A stretch of DNA of 64,000 nucleotides from Embleya scabrispora DSM 41855 (lineage in GTDB: Bacteria > Actinomycetota > Actinomycetes > Streptomycetales > Streptomycetaceae): NCBI RefSeq assembly GCF_000372745.1, contig NZ_KB889562.1:263321-327320 (forward strand). Direction: 5' to 3'. The notes beneath the pieces were generated by a model. The model saw only the letters and a list, made by a program, of their open reading frames with translations, had not been told where the DNA came from and did not search any database. A program made the position numbers and the translations under genes. This document shows, one piece after another, positions 8,409 to 18,213 of the stretch (its first letter is position 1; every line of letters starts with the position of its first letter).

Positions 8409-8828
8409 ATGGTCGCTTCACCCGAAACACCCACCGCGCCACCCGGCGCACTGATCGTGTACGCGCCGCTCGTCCGCGCGGACGTCCCGGGTCTGTGCGC
8501 CCGGCTGCTCGTCCTGCTGAGCAGCGACCGGGCCGACCCGTTCCCGTGCGACGTGAGCGCGCTGACCCGTCCGGATCTGGCCGCGATCGAGGCACTGGCC
8601 CGGCTCCAGCTCACCGCCCGCGGCCTGCACCGGCGGATCCGATTGCACGGCGCGAGCGGTGAGTTGTGCGACCTGCTCACCCTGACCGGCCTGGACACGA
8701 TCGTCCCGACCGGCCCGGGCCCGGCCGCGACCCTAGGACGTGGCGTCCAGTGTCGGCGGGAGACCGAACAGCGGGAACAGGTGCGGGACGTCGAGGAACG
8801 AGTTGAGGCCGATGATCTGCCCCTGTGA
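8409..8828 (+). CDS. STAS-domain protein (anti-sigma-factor-antagonist-like)
   Basis: A 139-aa protein from ATG 8409 with ACAGGAGG upstream. Residues about 30-105 resemble the single-domain STAS proteins of actinomycetes: PFPCDVSALTRPDLAAIEALARLQLTA, HRRIRLHGASGELCDLLTLTGLDTIVP. The conserved phospho-acceptor Ser/Thr of SpoIIAA-type antagonists is not obvious. The last 30 residues are charged and encoded by DNA that overlaps, convergently, the 3' end of the sigma-factor gene by 96 nt. A link to that sigma factor is tempting but not shown. Confidence 0.65.
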   Translation: MVASPETPTAPPGALIVYAPLVRADVPGLCARLLVLLSSDRADPFPCDVSALTRPDLAAIEALARLQLTARGLHRRIRLHGASGELCDLLTLTGLDTIVPTGPGPAATLGRGVQCRRETEQREQVRDVEERVEADDLPL

Positions 8829-9728
8829 CATCTCGATCACCTGGAGCGCCCACGGCTCGAAGCTGCCGCCGGGACCGCTGGGGCGGTACTGGCCGAAGCC
8901 CGGCGTGCCGTTCGCCACGATCGGGACCAGCCGCGAGCCCCGGCAGCCGTGGCCGGTGCCCAGGAACCACGCACGGATGTCCTCGTGCCCGCGCAGCCAC
9001 AGCTCGTACGGCGGCATCGACAGGGTCGCGTCCTCGCGCAGCAGGGCGGTGAGCGAGTCGAGGTCGTAGCGCTCGAACGCGTCCACATAGCGGGCGAGCA
9101 GCGACTGCTGCTCCTCGTCCAGCGGCCGGACCGGGTCGGTCGCGGCGACCTCGTTCTCCGCGAGTGCGGCCCGGGCCCGCTGGAGCGCGCTGTTCACCGA
9201 CGCCACCGTGCTGCCGAGCAACTCGGCCACCTCGCTCGCCTTCCAGGCCAGCACCTCGCGCAGGATCAGCACGGCGCGCTGCCGGGGCGGCAGGTGTTGC
9301 AGCGCGGCGATGAAGGCGAGCCGCACACTCTCGCGCGCGACGGCCAACTCGGCCGGGTCGGCCACGCTCGGCACGACCCGGCCGTCCGGGATCGGCTCGA
9401 TCCAGGTGGCCTCGGGCAGCGCGGGGGTCAGCGCCGAGGAGGCGGGCACGGGCGAGGACAGGTCCATCGGTCGGGCCCGACGCTCGCGCCCGTTGAGGCT
9501 GTCCAGACACACGTTGGTGGCGATCCGATACAGCCAGGAGCGGACCGAGGAGCGGCCCTCGAATCGGTCGAAGCTCTTCCAGGCCCGCACCATGGTGTCC
9601 TGGACCGCGTCCTCCGCCTCGAAGACCGAGCCCAGCATCCGATAGCAGTAGCCGGTGAGCTCCACCCGAAACGGCTCGAAGTGCACCTCCACCACGTCGG
9701 CGCCGTCCGTTGCCACGAGATCACTCAT
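8733..9728 (-). CDS. ECF sigma factor with C-terminal SnoaL-like domain (SigG-like)
   Basis: A 331-aa protein. Region 2 (ELTGYCYRMLGSVFEAEDAVQDTMVRAWKSF, contiguous in the protein near residues 23-54) is followed by a region-4 helix-turn-helix (LPPRQRAVLILREVLAWKAS and EVAELLGSTVASVNSALQRA). A SnoaL/NTF2-like C-terminal domain (about 215-331) then begins DEEQQSLLARYVDAFERYD. This is the plan of mycobacterial SigG and related ECF sigmas, whose C-terminal domain modulates activity in place of a separate anti-sigma factor. The start ATG is preceded by GGGAG. No cognate anti-sigma gene is adjacent. Confidence 0.88.
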   Translation of the reverse strand: MSDLVATDGADVVEVHFEPFRVELTGYCYRMLGSVFEAEDAVQDTMVRAWKSFDRFEGRSSVRSWLYRIATNVCLDSLNGRERRARPMDLSSPVPASSALTPALPEATWIEPIPDGRVVPSVADPAELAVARESVRLAFIAALQHLPPRQRAVLILREVLAWKASEVAELLGSTVASVNSALQRARAALAENEVAATDPVRPLDEEQQSLLARYVDAFERYDLDSLTALLREDATLSMPPYELWLRGHEDIRAWFLGTGHGCRGSRLVPIVANGTPGFGQYRPSGPGGSFEPWALQVIEMSQGQIIGLNSFLDVPHLFPLFGLPPTLDATS

Positions 9729-9835
9729 CGGGTACTCCCAATGCCTTCGACTGTGTCGACCACACCCCGGAGTCTAGGCAGCCGCACCGACACTCGCCTC
9801 GGCATCAGGGTTCGTCGCCGCCCCGTCCCGGGGCG

Positions 9836-10159
9836 TCACTCCACCGGCACCGCGACGAGCTCGTCCGCATAGCACCACGCCCACTCCTCGCCCGGCTCGA
9901 ACGAGCGCACCAGCGGATGATCCGCAGCATGCCAGTGCGCGGTCGCGTGCCGGTTCGGCGAGCTGTCGCAACAGCCGATGTGACCGCACGTCAGGCACTC
10001 GCGCAGGTGCACCCACTGCGTACCGTCGCGCAGGCAGTCCTCGCAGCCCTGCGTCGAGCCCGGAACCACCGTCTCGGGCAGCGTGCCCAGGTGCTCGCAG
10101 GGCCCGTTCGAGGGTTGCCCGGCGCCGTCCTGGACCACCTGGTAACGCGTCCCTGCCAT
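9836..10159 (-). CDS. UBP-type zinc-finger protein
   Basis: A 107-aa protein from ATG 10159 behind GAGGAG. It consists of one ZnF-UBP domain: CEHLGTLP, CEDCLRDGTQWVHLRECLTC, GHIGCCDSSPNRHATAHWHA and HPLVRSFEPGEEWAWCYADE supply the Cys/His ligands and conserved aromatic residues. In eukaryotes this domain binds the ubiquitin C-terminus; in actinobacteria the single-domain proteins are widespread but their ligand is unknown. It lies between the sigma-factor and monooxygenase genes. Confidence 0.85.
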   Translation of the reverse strand: MAGTRYQVVQDGAGQPSNGPCEHLGTLPETVVPGSTQGCEDCLRDGTQWVHLRECLTCGHIGCCDSSPNRHATAHWHAADHPLVRSFEPGEEWAWCYADELVAVPVE

Positions 10160-10345
10160 CGTCGTACTCCTCACCACAGCGCCACGGGCGTCCCACGAGC
10201 CCGATTCGATCTCCTCTTCCCTACCACGCCGGGCCGTACCCGTGCCCGGGCAACCGCGCGCGGGCGTTGGGCCCGGGGCGGCGCGGCGGCACCACGACGC
10301 GACGGGAACGATGGACGCAAGGGTCGCGTCCGGTCTTCCGCGCCG

Positions 10346-10365
10346 AGGCTACTTGTCAGTAGCCT
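10346..10365 (+). promoter_or_regulatory. Candidate operator upstream of the BVMO gene
   Basis: AGGCTACT-TGTC-AGTAGCCT is a perfect 8-bp-arm inverted repeat, 37 bp upstream of the GTG start at 10403. Its size fits a TetR- or GntR-type site. No regulator gene is adjacent. Confidence 0.5.
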
Positions 10366-10402
10366 CCAGGTGCAGGGCCCCAATCCGGTTACGGAGGCCG
10401 CA

Positions 10403-11887
10403 GTGGACACGACGCACGTTCGGGTGGCCGTGATCGGAGCGGGCTTCTCCGGCCTGGCCGCCGGCCATCGGCTTCGCCGGCACGCCGGCATCGAGGACTT
10501 CGTCATCCTGGAGCGCGCCCACGACGTCGGCGGCACCTGGCGGGACAACACGTATCCGGGCGCGGCCTGCGACGTGCCGTCCAACCTGTACTGCTTCTCG
10601 TACGCGCCGAACCCGGCCTGGTCGCACGCGTTCTCGGCGGGCGCGGAGATCCAGGCGTATCTGCGCCGCTGTGCGCGCGAGTTCGGTCTGCTGCCGCACC
10701 TGCGGCTCGGCCACGAGGTGACCGCCGCCCGATGGGAGCACGAGCGGGCGCGCTGGCGACTGACCACCGGCGCCGGCAACTACACCGCCGACGTGGTGAT
10801 CGCCGGGACCGGCCCGCTCACCGAGCCGGCGCTGCCCGCGCTGCCCGGTCTGGAGGACTTCGGCGGGCACGTGTTCCACTCCGCGCGCTGGGACCACGAG
10901 CACGACCTGGCCGGCAGGCACGTCGCGGTGGTGGGCACCGGCGCATCCTCGGTCCAGTTCGTCCCGCGGATCCAGCCGCGGGCGAGCCGCCTGGACGTGT
11001 ATCAGCGCACCCCGCCGTGGATCATGCCGCGCCACGACCGACCGCTGCCCGACTGGCAGCGGCGGCTCTACCGACGAGTGCCGGCCGCGCAGCACGTGGT
11101 GCGTCAGGGGTTGTACTGGCAGCGCGAGGCCACCCTGGGCGCGTTCTTGGGGCCGCGCGACGCGGTCACCGCACTGGCCACGAAGCAGGCCCTGGCGCAC
11201 CTGCGCGAGCAGGTCGCGGATGCCCGGCTGCGCGCCCGACTGACCCCCGACTATCGGCTCGGCTGCAAGCGGGTGCTGCTGTCGAACGACTACTATCCGG
11301 CGCTGACCAGGCCCAACGTCGAGGTCGTGACCTCCGCGATCACCGCGGTGCGCCCGGGCGCGTTGGTCACCGCGGACGGGATCGAGCACAAGGCGGACAC
11401 CATCGTCTTCGGCACCGGGTTCACCGCCACCCGGCCGCCGATCGCGAGCATCGTCACCGGGCGCGACGGGCGCACGCTGAGCGAGGCGTGGCGCGAGGGA
11501 ATGGCGGCCCACCAGGGGTCGATGGTGGCCGGCTTCCCGAATCTGTTCCTGGTGATCGGTCCGGGCACCGGGCTTGGGCACTCGTCGATGACCGTGGTGA
11601 TCGAGGCGCAGGTGCGCTACGCGGTGGACGCGATCCGGCAGATGCACGATCAGGGCATCGCCGACGTCGAGGTGCTGCCCGAGACGCAGGACGCCTACAA
11701 CGCGTGGCTCGACGAGCGGATGAGCCGCACGGTGTGGACCACGGGCGGGTGTACGAGTTGGTACATGGACGAGCGCAACGGCCGGGTCACCGCGCTGTGG
11801 CCGGGGTCGCTGACCGGGTTTCGCCGGATGAGTCGACGCTTCTCGCCGGAGGGCCATCGCGCGCGGCGGTGGGATCGGCTCGCCTAG
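10403..11887 (+). CDS. Flavin-containing Baeyer-Villiger-type monooxygenase
   Basis: A 494-aa protein; GTG 10403 is chosen because ACGGAGG lies 5-6 nt upstream. It has the FAD Rossmann motif VAVIGAGFSGLAAGHR, the ILERAHDVGGTWRDNTYPGAACD flavin/substrate segment (residues about 35-58), the BVMO fingerprint FGGHVFHSARWDH, and a second dinucleotide motif for NADPH (VAVVGTGASSVQF). It would insert oxygen next to a ketone to give an ester or lactone. An SDR and an alpha/beta hydrolase follow on the same strand and could supply the ketone and cleave the ester. Confidence 0.9.
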   Translation: MDTTHVRVAVIGAGFSGLAAGHRLRRHAGIEDFVILERAHDVGGTWRDNTYPGAACDVPSNLYCFSYAPNPAWSHAFSAGAEIQAYLRRCAREFGLLPHLRLGHEVTAARWEHERARWRLTTGAGNYTADVVIAGTGPLTEPALPALPGLEDFGGHVFHSARWDHEHDLAGRHVAVVGTGASSVQFVPRIQPRASRLDVYQRTPPWIMPRHDRPLPDWQRRLYRRVPAAQHVVRQGLYWQREATLGAFLGPRDAVTALATKQALAHLREQVADARLRARLTPDYRLGCKRVLLSNDYYPALTRPNVEVVTSAITAVRPGALVTADGIEHKADTIVFGTGFTATRPPIASIVTGRDGRTLSEAWREGMAAHQGSMVAGFPNLFLVIGPGTGLGHSSMTVVIEAQVRYAVDAIRQMHDQGIADVEVLPETQDAYNAWLDERMSRTVWTTGGCTSWYMDERNGRVTALWPGSLTGFRRMSRRFSPEGHRARRWDRLA

Positions 11888-11892
11888 GCCAG

Positions 11893-11933
11893 TTATCGGA
11901 TCATCAGACTTATCCGACCGCCGGAATCTGATG
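11893..11933 (+). promoter_or_regulatory. Nested repeats upstream of the SDR gene
   Basis: Within 41 bp lie TTATCGGA (11893) and TTATCCGA (11910), repeated 17 bp apart, and the inverted pair CATCAGA (11902-11908)/TCTGATG (11927-11933). The stretch is unusually AT-rich for this DNA and sits between the monooxygenase stop and the SDR start, so it may be an operator region. Confidence 0.4.
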
Positions 11934-12012
11934 AGATGCAGGCGGTCCCGCGCGCGGTGCGAGCAGCGTCGGCGGTCGCGAGGGCTTCGGGCGATACGAA
12001 CAGGGAGTGCGT

Positions 12013-12936
<924 letters not shown>

Positions 12937-12967
12937 AAAAGAGGGAGGGCGTGAGCGGGAGGCGAAC

Positions 12968-13903
12968 ATGACGGCGGACATCACGGGCACCGAGGCACTC
13001 GTACTACAGGACGTCACGGTCCGCACCGGCGACGGCGCGGACCTTCGGGTGAACGTGTCGGGGCCGCCGGACGCGGCCGTCACGGTCGTCTTCGCCCACG
13101 GGTGGACGCTGCACGGCGACATCTGGCGGGCCCAGGTCGAGGCGCTGGTGTCGGCGGGCGTGCGGACGGTCAGCTACGACCATCGCGGACACGGCCGGTC
13201 CACCGCCGGGCGAGCCGCGCCGTGGACGATCGACCTGCTGGGCGACGACCTCGCCGACGTGATCGACGCGGTCGCGCCGAACGGCCCGGTGCTGCTGTGC
13301 GGACACTCCATGGGCGGCATGACGATCATGGCGCTGGCCGCGTCGCGGCCCGAGTTGTTCGGGTCGCGGGTGACCGGCGTGGTCCTGGTCGGCACCTCGG
13401 CGGGCGACCTGGTGCCCACCGGACGCGGGCTGCCCGCATCGGTGCGGCTCAAGTCCGCCGCGCAGACCCGGTTCTTCCTGTTCGGACAGCGCCACCCGCG
13501 CCTGGTGACCCGGGGGCGGACCCTGCTGCCGGGTCCGGACCGGCCGGGTCACCTGCGGATCGTGCGGCGCAGTCTGTTCGGCCCGACGGCGGACCCGATG
13601 GTGGTGCGCGCCTGCGCGCGGATGTTGTTCGCGACGCCGATGACGACGGTGTGCGGGTTCTTCCCGGCGCTGGCCGGCCACGACAAGGCCGGCGCGCTGA
13701 CCGCGCTCGCGGACGTGCCGGTGCACATCGTGGTGGGCGCCCACGACCGGCTCACCCCGCTCGCGCACAGCCGGGCGCTGGCGGCCGAGCTGCCCGAGGC
13801 CACGCTGCACATCGAGCCCGACTGCGGGCACATGGTCTTCACCGAACGCCCGGACAGCGTGACCGGACCACTGCGCGCCCTGTGTGCCGGCATCGCCGCG
13901 TAG
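12968..13903 (+). CDS. Alpha/beta hydrolase
   Basis: A 311-aa protein from ATG 12968 with GGGAGG upstream. Elements: FAHGWTLHGDIW (oxyanion region), the nucleophile elbow GHSMGG, the acid in VVGAHDRLTPLAHS and the histidine in CGHMVF. A cap segment (about 150-235) is rich in Arg and Leu. It probably cleaves an ester; an ester or lactone from the BVMO is the natural candidate. The gene is 31 bp behind the SDR and ends at a strong terminator. Confidence 0.85.
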   Translation: MTADITGTEALVLQDVTVRTGDGADLRVNVSGPPDAAVTVVFAHGWTLHGDIWRAQVEALVSAGVRTVSYDHRGHGRSTAGRAAPWTIDLLGDDLADVIDAVAPNGPVLLCGHSMGGMTIMALAASRPELFGSRVTGVVLVGTSAGDLVPTGRGLPASVRLKSAAQTRFFLFGQRHPRLVTRGRTLLPGPDRPGHLRIVRRSLFGPTADPMVVRACARMLFATPMTTVCGFFPALAGHDKAGALTALADVPVHIVVGAHDRLTPLAHSRALAAELPEATLHIEPDCGHMVFTERPDSVTGPLRALCAGIAA

Positions 13904-13914
13904 GACGTGGCCTG

Positions 13915-13963
13915 TCGCGAACGCCGGACGGGCCAGGGCCGACGGTCCGTCCGGCGTTCGCGA
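13915..13963. terminator. Strong bidirectional hairpin
   Basis: A perfect 17-bp stem (left arm 13915-13931 beginning TCGCGAACGCC, right arm 13947-13963) with a 15-nt loop, between the hydrolase (+) and the HelD-like gene (-). It again contains GTCCGGCGTTCG. Confidence 0.85.
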
Positions 13964-13985
13964 TCGGCCTGCCACCGCGGGATCG

Positions 13986-16214
13986 TCAGCGCGGTTCGAT
14001 CCCCAGCAACTCCGCGGTCCAGTCCGGATCCGCCGTGACCACGGCCAACAGCCGGGTGGCCCGGGTCAGCGCCACATAGAGCGTGCGCATGCCGTTGGGC
14101 GACTGCTCGACGATCCCGCGCGGGTCGACGATCACCGCGACGTCGAACTCCAGGCCCTTGGCGTCGAGCGCGTCCATCGGCTGCACCCGCGCGTCCAGGC
14201 CCGCCAACTCGGCCGCCAGTTCCTCGGTCGCGCCGACCGGGGTGACCACGCCGATGGTGCCCTCGACCGTCTCCAGCAGTTCGCGCACCAGCTTGCGCAC
14301 CACCGGCCCGGTCCGCTCCCCCGCCGTGGCGTGCACGGTCGGCGGCTCGCCGCCGCTGCGCACCGCCCGGGCCGGCCGGGCCCCGGGCACCGCCCGCACC
14401 AGCACCCGCGCGGCGACGTCGGCCACCTCCACCGGGTTGCGGTAGTTGGTGGTCAGCTCGAACTCGTACCGACCCCGCTCACGCAACGCCTCGGCCATCG
14501 CCGCCGCCGACGCGCTCGGGTCCTCCCACGCGCTCTGCGCGGGGTCCTCGACGATGGTCCAGGTGGCGTGCAAACCTCGCCGACCGAGCATGCGCCACTG
14601 CATCGGGGTCAGGTCCTGCGCCTCGTCGATAACGATGTGCGCGTACTCGACCGGCTCGTCCTCGTCCTCGTCGCGCGGCCTGCGTGCGCCGCGCCCGCCG
14701 GCCATCCGGTCCGCGTAGGTGGTCACCTCGGTGATCTCGTCCGGGACGTCCCGGCCGACCGTCTCGCCGCTGAAGATGTCCCGGCCGTCCACCACGTACG
14801 GGTTGTCCTCGTCCGGGTTGCCGTAGGCCACCGTGCGCTTGCGCGGCAGCGGCCCCAGCAGGCCGGTCAGCTCGTCCATCAGCGCCACGTCGTGGAAGGA
14901 GACCTCGCCGGTGCGCGCGGTGCGTGCCCAGGAGTTCGCCAGCACCGACACCTGCGCGGGCGTCAGGTCGCGTTCGTAGCGGCGCAGCCGCTCCGGGTCG
15001 GCCAGCCCGGCGAGCACGTCCGCGGGCCGCTGGAGCGGCCACCACGCGCGCAGGAACGCGGCGAACTCGTCGCGCGCGGCCACGTCCTCGTGGAACGCGT
15101 CCTTCTCGCCGCGTCCGGCGCCGCGCGAGAGCAGTCGGCCCCACAGTTCGGTGAGCAGTTGGCGGGCCACCTGGAGTCGGGCGGTGTTGGGGCCGCCTCG
15201 GTTCTTGGCCAGCACCTCACGGCGGATCCGGCGCAGCGCCTTGTGGTCGAGCACGATCCTGGTGCCCCGGTGCGAGATCGCGAACTCGGTCGGCGCGCCG
15301 GCCGGCACGTCGGCGACCGCCCGGCGGAGCAGGTGGGTCATCGTGGCGGCACCCTTGAGCTTGGCCGCCGCCGCGTCGTCGTGGTAGGCCGCCTCGACGC
15401 CCTCGACCATGTCGCCCAGCGAGCGCAGCACCGCGCCGCCTTCGCCGAGCGAGGGCAGCACGCGTTCGATGTAGGCGGTGAAGCGCGGGTTGGGGCCGAC
15501 CACGAGCACGCCACGGGAGCCGAAGCGGCGGCGGTGCTGGAACATCAGGTACGCGACCCGGTGCAGCGCGACGGCTGTCTTGCCGGTGCCCGGGCCGCCG
15601 CGCACGATCACCGAACGGTCGATCGGCGCCCGGATGGCCTCGTCCTGCTCGCGTTGGATGGTGGCCACGATGTCGTGCATCGAACCGTCCCGGGTGCGCG
15701 AGAGCGCGGCCAGGAAGGCGCCGTCGCCGACGATCACCATGTCGCCGGCGGCGTCCGGGTCGAGCAGGTCGTCCTCGATGTCGACCACCGAGCGGCCTCG
15801 GCAGTGCAGCACCCGGCGGCGGATGACGCCGCGCGGGTCGTCCGGGGTGGCCCGGTAGAAGGCCTCCGCGGCGGGGGCGCGCCAGTCGACGACGAGCACT
15901 TCGCTGTCCTCGTCGCGGATGCCGATCCGGCCGATGTGGCGGACCTCGTCGTCGAGCTGGTCGAGTCGGCCGAAGACGAGTCCGTCGTCGGCGGCGTCGA
16001 GTGAGCGGGCCCACAGTTCGGCGCGGTAGACCATGACGTCCCGCTCGACCAGTGCCGCGCGCGTGCCGACCTGCGCCTGCCGGTAGCCCTGTTGGAGCAG
16101 CGCCTGGGCTTCGTCGCGCATGTGTTCCAGGCGCGTGTAGGAGCGATCGACATGGCCCTGTTCCGCGGCGAGCTCGCGTTCCTTGGCCTGGGGGTCGCCT
16201 GCCGGCGCGGGCAT
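13986..16214 (-). CDS. helD: HelD-like RNA polymerase-associated ATPase
   Basis: A 742-aa superfamily 1 ATPase; ATG 16214 follows AAGGAG by 7 nt. The N-terminal coiled-coil arm (KERELAAEQGHVDRSYTRLE) that enters the RNA polymerase secondary channel is followed by GRLDQLDDEVRHIGRIGIRD and VDWRAPAAEAFYRAT, typical of actinobacterial class II HelD. Walker A is RGGPGTGKTAVALHR, Walker B HIVIDEAQDLTP, with motif VI YVALTRAT. HelD proteins clear stalled RNA polymerase from DNA and can protect it from rifamycins. The N-terminus does not resemble the HelR subgroup and no rifamycin-associated element is seen upstream. Confidence 0.88.
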   Translation of the reverse strand: MPAPAGDPQAKERELAAEQGHVDRSYTRLEHMRDEAQALLQQGYRQAQVGTRAALVERDVMVYRAELWARSLDAADDGLVFGRLDQLDDEVRHIGRIGIRDEDSEVLVVDWRAPAAEAFYRATPDDPRGVIRRRVLHCRGRSVVDIEDDLLDPDAAGDMVIVGDGAFLAALSRTRDGSMHDIVATIQREQDEAIRAPIDRSVIVRGGPGTGKTAVALHRVAYLMFQHRRRFGSRGVLVVGPNPRFTAYIERVLPSLGEGGAVLRSLGDMVEGVEAAYHDDAAAAKLKGAATMTHLLRRAVADVPAGAPTEFAISHRGTRIVLDHKALRRIRREVLAKNRGGPNTARLQVARQLLTELWGRLLSRGAGRGEKDAFHEDVAARDEFAAFLRAWWPLQRPADVLAGLADPERLRRYERDLTPAQVSVLANSWARTARTGEVSFHDVALMDELTGLLGPLPRKRTVAYGNPDEDNPYVVDGRDIFSGETVGRDVPDEITEVTTYADRMAGGRGARRPRDEDEDEPVEYAHIVIDEAQDLTPMQWRMLGRRGLHATWTIVEDPAQSAWEDPSASAAAMAEALRERGRYEFELTTNYRNPVEVADVAARVLVRAVPGARPARAVRSGGEPPTVHATAGERTGPVVRKLVRELLETVEGTIGVVTPVGATEELAAELAGLDARVQPMDALDAKGLEFDVAVIVDPRGIVEQSPNGMRTLYVALTRATRLLAVVTADPDWTAELLGIEPR

Positions 16215-16336
16215 AGTGATGCTCCTTGTGATGTGACACAGGTCTGCGCCCACGGTGGACGAGGCGCCGACGATCGTATGGCGTCGCCGGCACCGTCCCC
16301 CGCGGGCCGATCCGCCCACGGGGGTTGCGGCTGGGG

Positions 16337-16354
16337 TCGGGGGTGCTCCCCCGA
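16337..16354. terminator. Perfect stem-loop upstream of helD
   Basis: TCGGGGG-TGCT-CCCCCGA, a 7-bp stem with a tetraloop, lies 150 nt past the stop of the secreted FN3 protein gene and 123 nt before helD, both on the minus strand. It could terminate the former or act in the helD leader. Confidence 0.45.
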
Positions 16355-16505
16355 GGGACACAGTATTCGGGACCCGCCTCGGTCTTCGCGACGCCCGGCC
16401 CCGGCGAGGCCGATCACGGTCGGTCCGAGACCGGCTGCGGGACGCGCCCGGCGGGGCCGCTCGGCTGTTGCCCGGCCGTTGCCCCGGGCGCTGTCCGGGC
16501 CCTGG

Positions 16506-18077
16506 TCAGCCCTGCCTGGCGCGCAGCCGACGCACCGCGACGAGGACGCCGATCAGGCCCAGAAGTCCGAGTATCCCCCACAACCAGGTGCTCACCTTCG
16601 ACCCGCCGTCCCCGCCGGTGCCGCTCGGCGTGAGCGCGGCCTGCGCGGATCCGGCGGACGCCGCGGCCGGGGCCGTCACGGTGATCCCGAAGCGGGCCTT
16701 GGCCTCGTGCCTGGTCGGCGCGTTGTCCGAGACGGTGATCCCGAATCCGGTCTCGCCGGAGGCGGTGGGGGTGCCGGTGATCACACCGCCGTCCGGATCC
16801 AGGGTCAGCCCCGGCGGCAGCGGGTCGTCGGCGACCCAGTGGTAGGGGGCGGTGCCGCCCTGGACGGTGAGCTTGGCGGTGTAGGGCTGTCCGACGGTCG
16901 CCGGCGGCAGCGCGGCCGCGGGCAGCACGAGTGCGGCCGAGGGCACCGCGTCGACGGGCGTGGACGGGTCGGATTCGCCCACCGCGTTGATCGCGACCAT
17001 CGCGTACGAGTAGGTGGTGCCGTTGTCCAGGGCCTGGTCGGTATAGGTCAGAGTGTCCGCGCCCAGGGTGGCCAGCGGCGGCGCCGACCCGGGTTCGCCG
17101 TTGGTCGAGCGCAGGATCCGGTAGCCGGTGATCGGGCTGTCGCCGGTGTCCGCCGGTGGCATCCAGGACAGCACCGCCTGGCCCTGCCCGGCGGTGACGG
17201 CCAGGCCGCCGGGTGCGCCGGGCTTGGCGCTGGCCACTCCGGACAGGGTGATCGTGCGGCTGCCGCCGGGGATGTTGCCGGTCAGGGTGAGCGTGCCGGT
17301 GGCCGAGCCGCGTTTGGTCGGGGTGAAGGTGATCGCGAAGGAGCACGCGGAGCCGCCGGGCACGTTGGTGTCCGAGCCGGAGGCGCATGTGGTGCCGGTG
17401 GTGTCGATCGCGAAGGGGCCGTCGACCTTCGCGGACGCGATCATGAACGGCACGTCGCCGGTCACGGTGATCGGCAGGTTGCGGGTGACCTTTCGGCCGA
17501 CCGGCGAGGTGCCGAAGTCGATGGCCGGAAGCAGGTCGCCGACCTCGGCGGCGGGCACCGTGAAGGACAGCAGTGCGTGCCCGTCGCCGACCCCGCCGGC
17601 GGCGGAGGTCTGCGCGCCGGGGAAGACGATCGGGTCCGCGTACGCGCCGTTCCCGCCGGCGGCGGGGGCGAACAGCCAGGGCAGTGGGGCCGTCACCGAG
17701 GACAGCGTGGTGCCGTTGTCGGCGATCCCGACCACCAGGGTCGCGCCGGCCCGGACCGGACCGTTCGCGGCGACCGCGCTCGAACCGGCCACCGACGCTC
17801 CGGGGACGGTGCCGGCCGCCTTGCCGTACACGGTCGCGGTCATCGCGGTGGCGCCGACCGGCACGGTCACCCGGTGGTCGCCGTTGCCGGTGACCGCCGT
17901 CTGCACCTGGGTCGTGCCGCCGGGCGCCGTCGGCGCGGCGGGCCGAACCCGGACGGCATTCGGCCGGTCGGCGCCGGCGACCGCCGACGGCGCGAGCGCG
18001 GCGAGTGCGCACAGCGTCGCGAGCAGCCCCGCACCGAGTGCTCCGGGGCGGATACGACGGCGGATGGCGCTGTGCAT
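16506..18077 (-). CDS. Secreted membrane-anchored protein with FN3 and putative Ig domains
   Basis: A 523-aa protein with a Sec signal peptide (RRRIRPGALGAGLLATLCAL, cleavage near AVAGA) and a C-terminal TM anchor followed by RRLRARQG. Between them are an N-terminal beta-rich region, an ASPM/choice-of-anchor-like segment (about 190-285), one fibronectin type III domain (about 288-380, with DSPITGYRILRS and NGTTYSYAMVAINAVGES) and a He_PIG domain (about 385-470, PPGLTLDPDGGVITGTPT). This is a cell-surface adhesin or binding-protein layout. There is no enzyme motif and no sortase signal. Ligand unknown. Confidence 0.8.
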   Translation of the reverse strand: MHSAIRRRIRPGALGAGLLATLCALAALAPSAVAGADRPNAVRVRPAAPTAPGGTTQVQTAVTGNGDHRVTVPVGATAMTATVYGKAAGTVPGASVAGSSAVAANGPVRAGATLVVGIADNGTTLSSVTAPLPWLFAPAAGGNGAYADPIVFPGAQTSAAGGVGDGHALLSFTVPAAEVGDLLPAIDFGTSPVGRKVTRNLPITVTGDVPFMIASAKVDGPFAIDTTGTTCASGSDTNVPGGSACSFAITFTPTKRGSATGTLTLTGNIPGGSRTITLSGVASAKPGAPGGLAVTAGQGQAVLSWMPPADTGDSPITGYRILRSTNGEPGSAPPLATLGADTLTYTDQALDNGTTYSYAMVAINAVGESDPSTPVDAVPSAALVLPAAALPPATVGQPYTAKLTVQGGTAPYHWVADDPLPPGLTLDPDGGVITGTPTASGETGFGITVSDNAPTRHEAKARFGITVTAPAAASAGSAQAALTPSGTGGDGGSKVSTWLWGILGLLGLIGVLVAVRRLRARQG

Positions 18078-18213
18078 GGAGATGGACCCCCGGGTGGGCT
18101 GCGGCTGTCGATACCGGACGGCACCGGACGGCCCACCGCGGTCCCCGAATCACGGGTTCGGCGGATTCCGCGCGCACGGCTTTCCGGCAGCTCCTCAGCG
18201 CGGATGCTAGCGC

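Noticed and set aside
13986-16214. Identification of the HelD-like protein as the rifamycin-resistance protein HelR.
   Set aside because: The N-terminus matches class II HelD and no rifamycin-associated inverted repeat is seen upstream.
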